The notes under the pieces were generated by a model, which saw nothing but the letters and a program-made list of their open reading frames with translations, was not told where the DNA came from and made no database searches. From NCBI GenBank assembly GCA_017792445.1, contig CP051232.1, positions 248,001 to 312,000 of the forward strand: DNA of 64,000 bases. Direction: 5' to 3'. A program made the translations under genes and the position numbers. Positions 26,503-35,446 of this stretch are shown here, piece by piece; within the stretch, counting starts at the first letter, position 1, and each line of letters begins with the position of its first letter. The DNA is from Maritimibacter sp. GTDB lineage: Bacteria > Pseudomonadota > Alphaproteobacteria > Rhodobacterales > Rhodobacteraceae.

Positions 26503-28890
26503 ATGCGACTTTCTCTGGTCCGGTTCCTGACCGCCCTGCTTCTTTCCCTTTCCCTGTTCCCCCTGTTGCCCGCGCTTGCGCAGGAGACGGCGGCCGACCC
26601 TGCCGCCGAGACGGCCGAGACCGCGCCGTCCAGCGTCGATCTGCTGATCGAGGTGCTTGAGGACGACGCCCAGCGCGCCGAGCTGCTTGAAACACTGCGC
26701 GCCGCCGAAGAGGACACGGCGACCACGTCCGACGCCATCGTCGAGACACTGGAAACCGCCGCCGAACCCGAGCCGACGGACCTGTCCTTCGGCCGGCGTA
26801 TCGCGCTTGTGACGCAGGAGGTGGCCGAGGGCATCGCCGGTCAGCTGAGCGCGGTCTGGGCACAACTGACCAACGGGCCCGGCGTGTTCGACGGGCTATC
26901 GGGGAACGAGACCTCGGTGCTGCTGGACGCGCTGAAGGAACTGGCGCTGGTGATCATCGGCACGGTTCTGGTCTATGTCGTGCTGCGTCGGCTTGCGAAG
27001 CGCATCTATGCCCGCATGGGCGGGCGCGCCCGCGACAGCGGCTGGATGCGGACGGTGGGACTGTTCGCGGCCTCGTCCCTGATGGATGCGCTGATTGTCG
27101 TTGTCGCGTGGGCCGCGGGATATGCGCTGGCGGTGCTGGCGCTGGGAGATTTCGGCACCATAGGCATTCGGCAGACGCTGTACCTTAACGCCTTCCTGCT
27201 GGTGGAACTGGCTAAGGTCGGTCTGCGGATGATCCTGTCGCCGTCGTCCGGCGACCTGCGCATCCTGCCGGTCACCGACCGGGCGGCGCGCTACATGTCG
27301 CGGCGGCTGGGCCTGATCATCGGCGTGATCGGCTACGGGATGCTGCTGGTGGTTCCGATCATCAACGTGAACGTCTCTTTCGCGGCCGGACGCGCCGTGT
27401 CGGCGCTGATCGCCTTCGCGGTGTTGGCCTTCGCGGTCTTCCTCGTAATCCGGAACCGCCGCTCTGTCGCGGAATGGATGCTGGGCGACAAGACCCGCCT
27501 TGCCGATGCGCCGGATGCGGAGCCGGTCGAGGTTCACCCGGAGATCGAGGCCGAGACGAATGCGATGGGACCGCGCCGGATGCGCGGCCCGCTGGCCTAT
27601 CTCGCGCGGAACTGGCACTGGCCGGCGCTGGCTTACCTGCTGGTGCTGTTCTTCATCGTGCTGGCGCGTCCGGGCGAGGCCGCGTTCCAAGCGCTGCTGG
27701 GGTCCGGACAGGTTGCGGTGATCGCGCTGCTGGGTCTGCTGCTGTCGGGCGTGCTGACCCGCATCATGGTGCGCGGCGTGCAGGTGCCCGAGGGGATCTC
27801 GGCCCGGCTGCCGCTATTGGAAACCCGGCTGAACCGCTTCGTACCCAAGCTTTTGTACGTGCTGCGGCTGGTGATCTTCGTCTCCGTCGTCCTGCTGGCA
27901 CTGAACGCAATCAGCCTGATCGACCTGCGCGGCTGGATGATCAGTCAGTTCGGCATCCGCGCCACCAGCACCGTATTCTCGGTCGCGATGGTTCTCTTGG
28001 GGTCGTTCCTTGTCTGGCTGGCGCTGACCTCGTGGGTCGACTATCGCCTGAACCCCGAGTTCGGGCAGGTCGCCAACGCACGGGAACGCACGCTGCTGAC
28101 GCTGCTGCGGAACGCCGCGACCATCGCGCTGATCATCGTCACGCTGATGTTCGTGCTGTCCGAACTGGGGCTTGATATCGCGCCGCTGCTGGCCTCTGCC
28201 GGGGTGCTGGGTCTGGCCATCGGTTTCGGTGCCCAGAAGATGGTGCAGGACATCATTACCGGCATATTCATCCAGCTTGAGAACGCGATGAACGTGGGCG
28301 ACGTGGTGACCGTTGGCGGCACTACCGGCTCGGTCGAGCGGTTGACGATCCGGTCCGCTTCGCTGCGCGACGTGCAGGGCGTGTATCACATCATCCCGTT
28401 CTCGTCGGTCGACATGGTGTCGAACTACGTGAAGGACTTCGGCTACTACGTCTGCGACATGGGCATCGCCTATCGCGAAGACACGGAAGAGGCCAAGCAG
28501 GCGATGATCGACGCGTTCGAGGTGCTGCAGTCCGATCCGGAGCAGGCCGAGGCGATCATCGGCGAGTTCGAATACTTCGGCGTCAACAGCCTTGGCGACA
28601 GCGCGGTCGTGCTGCGGGCGCGGATCAAGTGCGCGCCGGGCAAACAGTGGGGCGTCGGCCGCGCCTACAACGGCATCGTCAAGCGCATCTTCGACGAACG
28701 CGGCATCGAGATCCCGTTCCCGCAACAGACCATCTGGCTGGGCGAGGCGAAGAACGGCACGACGCAGACGCTGAAGGTCGACAACTCGGCCAAGGCGCCC
28801 CGCGCGCTGCCCGAGCCCGAAGCGCCAGTGTCCGACGCCGAGGCCGCCGAGCCGCGCAAGGACATGCCGATGGACGAGGACGACACCTAG
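26503..28890 (+). CDS. mechanosensitive channel, MscS family (large, exported N-domain)
   Basis: 795-residue member of the MscS superfamily, much longer than the 286-residue E. coli MscS. It has a signal peptide (MRLSLVRFLTALLLSLSLFPLLPALAQ), an acidic Ala/Glu-rich periplasmic stretch (about 28-110), many membrane helices and then the conserved pore helix and beta domain (GVLGLAIGFGAQKMVQDIIT, about 566-585, then VGDVVTVGG). The cytoplasmic vestibule domain follows and ends in an acidic tail. Such large MscS proteins release pressure on osmotic downshock and some carry extra regulatory domains. No ribosome site of note was seen; ATG 26503 begins the signal peptide. Confidence 0.93.
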   Translation: MRLSLVRFLTALLLSLSLFPLLPALAQETAADPAAETAETAPSSVDLLIEVLEDDAQRAELLETLRAAEEDTATTSDAIVETLETAAEPEPTDLSFGRRIALVTQEVAEGIAGQLSAVWAQLTNGPGVFDGLSGNETSVLLDALKELALVIIGTVLVYVVLRRLAKRIYARMGGRARDSGWMRTVGLFAASSLMDALIVVVAWAAGYALAVLALGDFGTIGIRQTLYLNAFLLVELAKVGLRMILSPSSGDLRILPVTDRAARYMSRRLGLIIGVIGYGMLLVVPIINVNVSFAAGRAVSALIAFAVLAFAVFLVIRNRRSVAEWMLGDKTRLADAPDAEPVEVHPEIEAETNAMGPRRMRGPLAYLARNWHWPALAYLLVLFFIVLARPGEAAFQALLGSGQVAVIALLGLLLSGVLTRIMVRGVQVPEGISARLPLLETRLNRFVPKLLYVLRLVIFVSVVLLALNAISLIDLRGWMISQFGIRATSTVFSVAMVLLGSFLVWLALTSWVDYRLNPEFGQVANARERTLLTLLRNAATIALIIVTLMFVLSELGLDIAPLLASAGVLGLAIGFGAQKMVQDIITGIFIQLENAMNVGDVVTVGGTTGSVERLTIRSASLRDVQGVYHIIPFSSVDMVSNYVKDFGYYVCDMGIAYREDTEEAKQAMIDAFEVLQSDPEQAEAIIGEFEYFGVNSLGDSAVVLRARIKCAPGKQWGVGRAYNGIVKRIFDERGIEIPFPQQTIWLGEAKNGTTQTLKVDNSAKAPRALPEPEAPVSDAEAAEPRKDMPMDEDDT

Positions 28891-28901
28891 CGTCGCCTTC
28901 C

Positions 28902-28930
28902 GCCGCCGGCGCCCGCGTGGTGCCGGCGGC
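28902..28930 (+). terminator. possible terminator hairpin after the MscS gene
   Basis: GCCGCCGGCGCC (28902-28913) pairs with GGTGCCGGCGGC (28919-28930) with one G-T pair, 12 nt after the mscS stop codon. It lacks a T-run, so if it stops transcription it does so inefficiently or with Rho. Confidence 0.45.
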
Positions 28931-29011
28931 CATTCCCGCCAATGGCAGGACCGCGATCACACCGTGTTTCGCAATCTTTACCGTGCCGCGAAAACGTGCA
29001 TTGTGCCGCCG

Positions 29012-30124
29012 ATGACGACACCGCGCTACACCCCGCTCGCCGCCTCGCTGCCCGCCACCGTGCCCTTTGTCGGGCCCGAGACGCAGGAGCGCGCCCGAGG
29101 CGCCGCCTTCCGCGCCCGGCTTGGTGCGAACGAGTCGGTGTTCGGCCCCTCTCCGCTTGCCGTGGCCGCGATGCAGGCCGCCGCCGCCGACGTCTGGATG
29201 TACGGCGACCCCGAGAACCACGACCTGCGCAATGCGCTGGCCGAGGCGGAACGGGTCGCGCCCGAGAACGTCATCGTGGGCGAAGGCATCGACGGGCTGC
29301 TGGGCTATGTCGTGCGGTTGACGGTCGGCCCCGGCGACAGCGTCGTGACCTCGGACGGGGCGTATCCGACGTTCAACTACCACGTCGCGGGCTTCGGCGG
29401 CGCGTTGCACAAGGTCCCTTATCGCGACGACCGCGAGGACCCGCAGGCGCTGTTGGACAAGGCCGCCGAGACGGGGGCGAAGCTGATCTACCTCGCCAAC
29501 CCGGACAATCCGATGGGCACTTGGCACGACGGCACGGTGATCGAGCGCATGATCGCGGACCTGCCTGACGGCTGCCTGCTGGTGCTGGACGAGGCCTATG
29601 CGCATTTCCTGCCGTCCGAAGCCATGCCCCGGATCGCGGCGGACGATCCCCGGGTGATCCGGTTCCGCACCTTTTCGAAAGCCTACGGGATGGCCGGTGC
29701 GCGCGTGGGCTACGGCATCGCCGCGCCCGGGCTGATCTCGGCCTTCGACAAGGTGCGCAATCATTTCGGCATGTGCCGGATCAGCCAGGCCGGGGCGCTG
29801 GCGGCGCTGAACGACCCGGATTACATGGCCTCGGTCGTGGCGCAGGTCGGCTGGGCGCGCGAACGGATCGCGGCGATTGCCACGGCGAACGGGCTGACGC
29901 CCCTGCCCTCGGCCACGAACTTCGTCACCATCGACTGCGGCGCGGACGGCGACTTTGCCCGCGCGGTGCTGCGCGAATTGCTGGCGCGGGATATCTTCGT
30001 GCGGATGCCCTTCGTCGCGCCGCAGGACCGCTGCATCCGCGTCTCTGCCGGAACCGGCGCGGACCTTGACCTGCTGGCCGAAATCCTGCCGCAGGCGCTG
30101 GAGGCCGCGCGCGCGAAATCGTGA
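29012..30124 (+). CDS. PLP-dependent aminotransferase (histidinol-phosphate type fold)
   Basis: 370-residue fold-type I aminotransferase resembling HisC-like enzymes. The PLP Lys is in RTFSKAYGMAGARVGYG, with ANPDNPMGTW and LDEAYAHF as the cofactor contacts. It starts at ATG 29012 (MTTPRYTPLAASLPATVPFVGPE), and the longer frame upstream is not supported. HisC proteins use a similar SKAYGLAG stretch, but this gene is away from other his genes, so the substrate may be another amino acid. It appears monocistronic. Confidence 0.86.
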   Translation: MTTPRYTPLAASLPATVPFVGPETQERARGAAFRARLGANESVFGPSPLAVAAMQAAAADVWMYGDPENHDLRNALAEAERVAPENVIVGEGIDGLLGYVVRLTVGPGDSVVTSDGAYPTFNYHVAGFGGALHKVPYRDDREDPQALLDKAAETGAKLIYLANPDNPMGTWHDGTVIERMIADLPDGCLLVLDEAYAHFLPSEAMPRIAADDPRVIRFRTFSKAYGMAGARVGYGIAAPGLISAFDKVRNHFGMCRISQAGALAALNDPDYMASVVAQVGWARERIAAIATANGLTPLPSATNFVTIDCGADGDFARAVLRELLARDIFVRMPFVAPQDRCIRVSAGTGADLDLLAEILPQALEAARAKS

Positions 30125-30179
30125 CGCACGGAGGCTCTGGCCGGGGCCGGACTTCGTGCTACGTTAGCGCCAACCAGAC

Positions 30180-30211
30180 ATCGGGCGGAGCGGGAGGACA
30201 CCGCCCCCGAT
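30180..30211 (+). other. hairpin ahead of small membrane protein gene
   Basis: ATCGGGCGG (30180-30188) pairs with the block CCGCCCCCGAT (30201-30211) with two bulged C residues. It ends just before the GGAG ribosome site of the 65-residue protein gene, so it may affect its translation. No T-run follows. Confidence 0.4.
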
Positions 30212-30224
30212 CACGGAGTGGCGC

Positions 30225-30422
30225 ATGTCGTACAGGCGCGAGCACAATGAAAGGGCCCCGCTTCCGGGGGCCGGTCATGTCGAAGATTACACGACACCGT
30301 TTCTATGGGCGGCAGGCATGCTGCTGTTCGTCGCGCTGTTCGCGCTTTGGGCGAACTTCGGTCTGGCCTTCGTGCTGATCGTTGCCGCCGCCGCAGACTT
30401 CCTCTTGCAGCGCAAGGCGTAG
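30225..30422 (+). CDS. small membrane protein (65 aa)
   Basis: Unrecognised 65-residue protein with a polar N-terminus (MSYRREHNERAPLPGAGH) and a long hydrophobic stretch split in two helices (PFLWAAGMLLFVALFALWANF and GLAFVLIVAAAADFLL), ending in basic QRKA. A GGAG site lies 7 bp before ATG 30225. The codon use matches that of its neighbours. Function unknown; a single small membrane protein between two aminotransferase genes. Confidence 0.75.
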   Translation: MSYRREHNERAPLPGAGHVEDYTTPFLWAAGMLLFVALFALWANFGLAFVLIVAAAADFLLQRKA

Positions 30423-30449
30423 CGGCGCCTTTCCGCGCCGCCGGTCCGT

Positions 30450-31646
30450 TCAGCGCCCGGCGCAGATGGCCGCCGCCGCCTCGAGCGCGCCCTTGCCGTG
30501 CGGGATCTCCAGCGCGGTCAGCGCCGCCTCCAGCGCGCCAAGCGCACCCAGCACCATCTGCGTGTTCACGTGGCCCATGTGGGCGATCCGGAAGAAGCCG
30601 TGCGACGACGGGTTCGAGCGGTCGACCATGCCGATGCCCAGGCCCAGCGTGACGCCGGCGTTGGCCTCGACCCATTTGCGCACGTCGTTGCCGTAGGGCG
30701 CGCCGATCGACAGCGCGGTGACCGCGTTCGACCGCTTCGAAGCGTCGGCTATGTTCATCTTCAGCGGACCCTCGGTGCCCCAGGCGTCGAAGGCGGACCA
30801 GACGGCGCGCGCCAGCGTGGCATGGCGGGCGAAGACCTGATCCAGACCTTCCTCGTTGATCATGTCCAGCGCGGCGCGCAGCCCGAACAGATGGTGCGTG
30901 GGCGCGGTGCCGCCGAAATACTGGTAGAATTCTTGCGGCCAGGCGCGCGGGCGCCAGTCCCAGTAGGTCGTCACGCAATTGGCATTGTCGCGGAAGCGGT
31001 CGGCTTTTTCGTTGAAGAACACGAAAGACAGGCCCGGAGGCGTCATCAGGCCCTTCTGGCAGGCGGCAACCATCAGGTCGACGCCCCATTCGTCCATCGG
31101 GAAGTCGTCGCAGGCAAGCGAGGCGATGCAATCGACCATGAACAGTGCGGGATGGCCCGCCTCGTCCAGCACGCGGCGGATGCCGGGAATGTCGTTGCGG
31201 ACAGAGCTTGCCGTGTCCACGTGCACCACGATCACCGACTTGATGCGGTGTTCGGTGTCGGCGGCGATACGCTCGGCCACCTTCTCCAGATCGACGTCCG
31301 AGGACTTGCCGAAGTCCATCACGTCCAGTTCGATGCCCAGCCCCTCGGCATGCATCGACCACCCCAGCGCGAAACGGCCGGTCGCCAGCACAAGGCACAG
31401 GTCCCCGCGCGAGTGGGTGTTGGCCATCGCGGCTTCCCATGCGCCGTGGCCGTTGGCGATGTAGATCGCAAGGTTGCCTTCGGTCTTCGCCACCTTTTTC
31501 AGGTCGGCCGCGATGCCCGCGACCTCGTCCACGATGGCGCCCTCGTAGATGTTCGGCGCGGCGCGGTGCATGGCGCGCAGCACGCGGTCGGGCATCACCG
31601 ACGGTCCGGGGATGGCAAGGTATTCGCGGCCGTTGGCAAGCGACAT
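30450..31646 (-). CDS. class V aminotransferase (alanine/serine-glyoxylate type)
   Basis: 398-residue PLP enzyme of the alanine-glyoxylate / serine-glyoxylate aminotransferase group. The PLP Lys lies in VAACQKGLMTPPGLSFV, and HGAWEAAMANT, VVHVDTASSVRNDI and VDCIASLACDDFPMDEW are family segments. C-terminal motif GFFRIAHMGHVNTQM is typical. ATG 31646 is preceded by GGAG; the frame continues upstream but the extra part is low in family likeness. Serine-glyoxylate activity would link to one-carbon and photorespiratory-type metabolism, but this is inferred. Confidence 0.9.
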   Translation of the reverse strand: MSLANGREYLAIPGPSVMPDRVLRAMHRAAPNIYEGAIVDEVAGIAADLKKVAKTEGNLAIYIANGHGAWEAAMANTHSRGDLCLVLATGRFALGWSMHAEGLGIELDVMDFGKSSDVDLEKVAERIAADTEHRIKSVIVVHVDTASSVRNDIPGIRRVLDEAGHPALFMVDCIASLACDDFPMDEWGVDLMVAACQKGLMTPPGLSFVFFNEKADRFRDNANCVTTYWDWRPRAWPQEFYQYFGGTAPTHHLFGLRAALDMINEEGLDQVFARHATLARAVWSAFDAWGTEGPLKMNIADASKRSNAVTALSIGAPYGNDVRKWVEANAGVTLGLGIGMVDRSNPSSHGFFRIAHMGHVNTQMVLGALGALEAALTALEIPHGKGALEAAAAICAGR

Positions 31647-31777
31647 GGGCTTTACTCCGATCTGTAACCCCATTCCGTTAGTCCCGCCCGCAGGCGGCGT
31701 CAATCGGTGCCCCGGCTTGTCCTGACGGCGGATTGCCATTACATCCCCGCCCTGCACTTCCACCGCCCGGATCATAC

Positions 31778-32470
31778 ATGCTTGGCAAGCTCTTTCAGCG
31801 CATCCACGAGATCGAACGCCGCTTTTCCAAGACGTTCGGTCAGGATATCTCGACGCCCGCCAAGCGGCGGCAGGCGAAGTGGCATTTCTATCTGTCCGAT
31901 CACGGCCTTCTGCGCACCGTCTGGACCAACATGGACGAGATCGCGCCGGGCGTCTGGCGGTCGAACCAGCCGTCTCCGGCGCGGCTGCGGAAGATCCACG
32001 CGATGGGCATTCGCACGATCCTGAACCTGCGGGGACAGGACACCTACGCGCATTACCTGTTCGAAAAAGAGACATGCGACGCGCTTGGGATCGAGTTGAT
32101 CGACCACAAGATCTATGCCCGCTCGCTGGTCGCACGCGAGCAGTTCCTGAAGCTCTTCGACATTTTCGACGATCTCGAGCACAAGAAACCCTTCCTGTTC
32201 CACTGCAAGTCGGGCGCCGACCGCGCCGGGCTGGTCGCCGCGATGTGGCTGATGGACAAGGAGGGCGCGAGCGTGGACGATGCGCGCAGTATGCTCGGAC
32301 TGCGATATGCCCACCTCAAGCACACCCGGACCGGTCTGATGGACCACGTGCTGGACGTCTACGAGGCTGACGCCGCGCAGACGCCGATGACGCTGCGCCA
32401 GTGGTTCCACGACAGGTTCGACCCGCAGGCGGTCACCGCGTCCTTCAACGAGAAGCAGGCGCGCAAATGA
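31778..32470 (+). CDS. Cys-based protein/lipid phosphatase (dual-specificity type)
   Basis: 230-residue phosphatase with the HCxxGxxR loop HCKSGADR (142-149, catalytic Cys143), plus an upstream general acid region (Asp109 in ELIDHKIYARS). The fold is the dual-specificity/tyrosine phosphatase type, without signal peptide. ATG 31778 is chosen as the first start that keeps the MLGKLFQRIHEIERRF helix. The ABC exporter gene overlaps its stop codon by ATGA, which suggests that the substrate is linked to the exported compound, for example a lipid phosphate. This is inference. Confidence 0.86.
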   Translation: MLGKLFQRIHEIERRFSKTFGQDISTPAKRRQAKWHFYLSDHGLLRTVWTNMDEIAPGVWRSNQPSPARLRKIHAMGIRTILNLRGQDTYAHYLFEKETCDALGIELIDHKIYARSLVAREQFLKLFDIFDDLEHKKPFLFHCKSGADRAGLVAAMWLMDKEGASVDDARSMLGLRYAHLKHTRTGLMDHVLDVYEADAAQTPMTLRQWFHDRFDPQAVTASFNEKQARK

Positions 32471-34200
32471 CCGACGCGCGCGCCCTGACGCGCTGGCTGT
32501 GGCGCAGCTATCTGCGGCGGCACATCTGGGTGATCCTGCTGGCCGTCCTGCTGATGGCGATCGAGGGCGGGATGCTGGGCGCGCTGTCCTACCTGATCAA
32601 GCCGATGTTCGATCAGGTTTTCGTCGCGGGCGACCGCTCGGCGATCAAGTGGGTGGCGGGCGCGGTCTTCGGTGTGTTCCTGCTGCGGGCGCTGGCGGGC
32701 TTTGGGCAGCGGGTGTTGATGATGGCGGTCGGGCAGCGGGTCTCGGCCGCGCTGCAATCCGACATGGTCATGCACATGCTTCGGCTGGACAGCGGGTTCT
32801 TCCAGAAGAACTCTCCCGGCGTCCTGATCGAACGGGTGCGGGGCGACACGCTGGCGGCGGGAACGATCTGGTCCACCGTCTTCTCGGCGCTGGGGCGCGA
32901 CGTGGTGGCGCTTTTGTCGCTGTTCGCGGTGGCGCTTTCGATCGACTGGGTCTGGACGCTGATCGCCGTGGCGGGCGCGCCGGTGCTGATGGGGCCGATG
33001 GTCCTGTTGCAGCGCTGGGTGCGGCGCACCACGCGGGCGGCGCGGAACTCGGCGGCGGTGCTGGCGACGCGGCTGGACGAGACATTCCACGGCATCGACA
33101 CGATCAAGCTGAACACCATCGAAGAGCGCGAGGCGCAGCGCTATGCCGGCCAGCTTGACGGCTTCGTGCGGGCGCAGATCAAGTCCGAAGCCGGACAGGC
33201 CGGCATCCCGGCGATGATGGACATCGTGGCGGGCATCGGGTTCCTCGGCGTGCTGACCTACGGCGGGCTGCAGATCATCGACGGCACCAAGACCGTGGGC
33301 GAGTTCATGTCCTTCTTCACCGCCATGGCGCTGGTGTTCGAGCCGATGCGCCGGATCGGCAACGTGTCTGGCGCGTGGCAGGCCGCTTTGGCCAGTCTCG
33401 AGCGGCTGCATGCGGTGTTCGACGAACAGCCCACCATCACCTCGCCCGCGACGCCGCGCGCCCTGCCCGGCCCTGCCGCGCGGGCGGATGTGCGGCTGGA
33501 CGGCGTCGAACTGGCCTATGGCGACCTGCCGGTCCTGCGCGGCGCGGGCTTCGTCGCCGAGGCGGGTAAGACCACGGCTTTGGTCGGTGCCTCGGGGGCG
33601 GGCAAAAGCACCGTGTTCCGCGTGCTGACGCGGCTGGTGGACCCGCAGTCGGGATCTGTGTCGGTCGGCGGCGTGCCGGTCTCGGACCTGCCGCTGGAGG
33701 ACCTGCGCAAGCTGTTCTCGGTCGTGACGCAGGACGCGCAGCTGTTCGACGAGACGATCCGCGACAACGTGCTTCTGGGCCGCGACGACGCCCGGCTGAC
33801 CGAGGCGCTGGACGCGGCCTATGTCTCGGACTTCCTGCCGCGTCTGTCGGCGGGCGCAGATACCGCCGCGGGCCCGCGCGGTTCGGCCCTGTCGGGCGGC
33901 CAGCGGCAGCGGGTCGCCATCGCGCGGGCGCTTCTGCGGGACGCGCCGATCCTGCTGTTGGACGAGGCGACCTCGGCGCTGGACGCGGCGAGCGAGGCGG
34001 CGGTGCAGGAGGCGCTGGACAAGCTGTCTCGGGGCCGCACGACACTGGTTATCGCGCACCGGCTGGCGACCATCCGGCAGGCGGACAAGATCGTGGTGAT
34101 GGATGCGGGCCGCGTGGTGGACGAAGGCACCCACGAGGAGCTGATCGCGCGCGGCGGGATCTATGCGGACCTGTACCGGCTGCAGTTCAGCGAAAGCTGA
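32467..34200 (+). CDS. ABC exporter, fused permease-ATPase (MsbA-like)
   Basis: 577-residue half-transporter with six predicted membrane helices in the first 320 residues and an ATP-binding domain: Walker A GASGAGKS (about 377-384), signature LSGGQRQR, Walker B ILLLDEATSALD and H-loop IAHRLATI. The membrane part is like the MsbA/lipid-exporter group (helix with PMMDIVAGIGF-like Gly-rich stretch before the GEFMSFFTAM region). ATG 32467 overlaps the phosphatase stop codon by 4 nt. A homodimeric transporter of lipid or a small hydrophobic compound is likely; the substrate is unknown. Confidence 0.93.
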   Translation: MTDARALTRWLWRSYLRRHIWVILLAVLLMAIEGGMLGALSYLIKPMFDQVFVAGDRSAIKWVAGAVFGVFLLRALAGFGQRVLMMAVGQRVSAALQSDMVMHMLRLDSGFFQKNSPGVLIERVRGDTLAAGTIWSTVFSALGRDVVALLSLFAVALSIDWVWTLIAVAGAPVLMGPMVLLQRWVRRTTRAARNSAAVLATRLDETFHGIDTIKLNTIEEREAQRYAGQLDGFVRAQIKSEAGQAGIPAMMDIVAGIGFLGVLTYGGLQIIDGTKTVGEFMSFFTAMALVFEPMRRIGNVSGAWQAALASLERLHAVFDEQPTITSPATPRALPGPAARADVRLDGVELAYGDLPVLRGAGFVAEAGKTTALVGASGAGKSTVFRVLTRLVDPQSGSVSVGGVPVSDLPLEDLRKLFSVVTQDAQLFDETIRDNVLLGRDDARLTEALDAAYVSDFLPRLSAGADTAAGPRGSALSGGQRQRVAIARALLRDAPILLLDEATSALDAASEAAVQEALDKLSRGRTTLVIAHRLATIRQADKIVVMDAGRVVDEGTHEELIARGGIYADLYRLQFSES

Positions 34201-34205
34201 GCCCC

Positions 34206-34826
34206 CTAGCCCGACGCACGACGCCGGAGCACGCGCATGTCCAGCAGCGTGACCGCCGTCGCCACAAGAACGGCGATGCACAGCGCCCATTTCGACACCA
34301 GTTCCATCGCGCCCTCGATCTGCACCGCGTGTACCACCGTGGCGACCACGACCACCGCCGCCAGCGCATTGTGCGCCCGCCGCCACAGCACCGGGCGGGC
34401 GATCCGCCTGCGGGCCAATGCCATCAGCCCGGTCAGCAGCACGCCCCACATCGCCGTGACCCCGTAGACAGAGAACGGCGTCGGCGCGACCAGCAGCAGC
34501 GCATCCAGCGTGTCGGGCGGGCTGGTGATGTATAGGCCTCCGACGTGCGCCACGACGCAGACCACGACCGCCACGCCCGTCCTGCGGTGCCAGCGCCGCC
34601 CGCCGGGGCCGCGCAGGCCCGGCAGGTAGCCTGCGACCATCAGGGGCTGGATCAGCAGCAGCGACAACGCAAGGATGCCGGCGAAGCCCCCGGTGATATA
34701 GGCCGCGTCCCGGTACGCGAGCCACGGGCTGAACGCCGCTAGCACCACTGGCCCGAACGCCGCCGTCAACAGCAGCGCCCAGATCAGTAAAGCGGGAAGG
34801 CGTCGGCCAGGTCCGGTCAAACGCAA
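34206..34826 (-). CDS. ferric-reductase-like transmembrane protein
   Basis: 206-residue membrane protein with about six helices of the ferric-reductase-like domain (heme b membrane part of MsrQ and NOX-type proteins). Candidate heme histidines are in RWHRRTGVAVVVCVVAHVGG and in RRAHNALAAVVVVATVVHAV, each with two His about 15 residues apart. It starts with TTG at 34826; the preceding codon in the same frame is the TGA of the exported protein gene, so no earlier start is possible. There is no soluble FAD domain, so electrons must come from a partner. It converges with the ABC exporter gene (5 bp between). Confidence 0.8.
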   Translation of the reverse strand: MRLTGPGRRLPALLIWALLLTAAFGPVVLAAFSPWLAYRDAAYITGGFAGILALSLLLIQPLMVAGYLPGLRGPGGRRWHRRTGVAVVVCVVAHVGGLYITSPPDTLDALLLVAPTPFSVYGVTAMWGVLLTGLMALARRRIARPVLWRRAHNALAAVVVVATVVHAVQIEGAMELVSKWALCIAVLVATAVTLLDMRVLRRRASG

Positions 34827-35324
34827 TCAGGCGGCGGCAAGCACGAAGTCCGCGCTGACCGAAGTGTCGCTGGGGCTGCCCATCACGGGCCGTAGGAACA
34901 CCGTCTGATACGCCCCGTCGTCATAGGCGAGGTGCGCGTGGGGCTGGCCGAAGTTCGGTACGATCTGCTCCATCTCCAGCGCGAAACTGCCGTCGGCCTG
35001 TGTCAGGACCGAGCCGTGGTTCTTCGGCTCGCGCTCGCCGCCCAGCGTGGTCGCCGCCCAGATCTGGATGCGCACCCCGTCCAGCGGCTGCCCGTCGACG
35101 GCGTTCAGAACCTTGCCGGTCACGTGGAAGCCGCGGCCGAGGCTGTCGACCAGCGGTGCGCCGGGGCGGTAGTTGTTGCTGCCGCCGCGCATCGACTGGG
35201 TGGGGGCAAGGCCGCTGGCGGCCATGGCGGGCCGGATCAGGCCGGACGACCCGGTCGCAAGAGCTGCGGCGGCGAGGCCGGCGGAAACGAGAAACGAACG
35301 GCGGTTGTAGAAAGGCGCGTGCAT
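34827..35324 (-). CDS. Tat-exported intradiol-dioxygenase-like protein
   Basis: 165-residue protein with a Tat signal (NRRSFLVSAGLAAAALATG, twin Arg) and a domain like the beta-sandwich of intradiol ring-cleavage dioxygenases. The block VTGKVLNAVDGQPLDGVRIQ and the end QPHAHLAYDDGAYQTVF with a His-x-His pair fit that family. A Tyr iron ligand usually found three or four residues before that pair is Phe here (PNFGQPHAH), so a normal iron site is doubtful. ATG 35324 has GGGAG upstream. The stop TGA is directly followed in frame by the TTG of the next gene, so the two ORFs share one frame. Confidence 0.76.
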   Translation of the reverse strand: MHAPFYNRRSFLVSAGLAAAALATGSSGLIRPAMAASGLAPTQSMRGGSNNYRPGAPLVDSLGRGFHVTGKVLNAVDGQPLDGVRIQIWAATTLGGEREPKNHGSVLTQADGSFALEMEQIVPNFGQPHAHLAYDDGAYQTVFLRPVMGSPSDTSVSADFVLAAA

Positions 35325-35446
35325 CGCGGCTTCTCCCTGTATCAGCTGTCTGGTGGCAGGTTCCGTTGCGACAAGACTAGCGCCTTGCGGCCTTCGTTTC
35401 ATCCCGCCCGTGGGTGACAGCGCGCCACGATTGCGTGAGCGGGCGT

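Noticed and set aside
32359-34725. Long minus-strand frame over the ABC exporter gene
   Set aside because: The exporter has full Walker A, signature and Walker B motifs on the plus strand; the antisense frame is rich in Arg, His and Gln with no domain.
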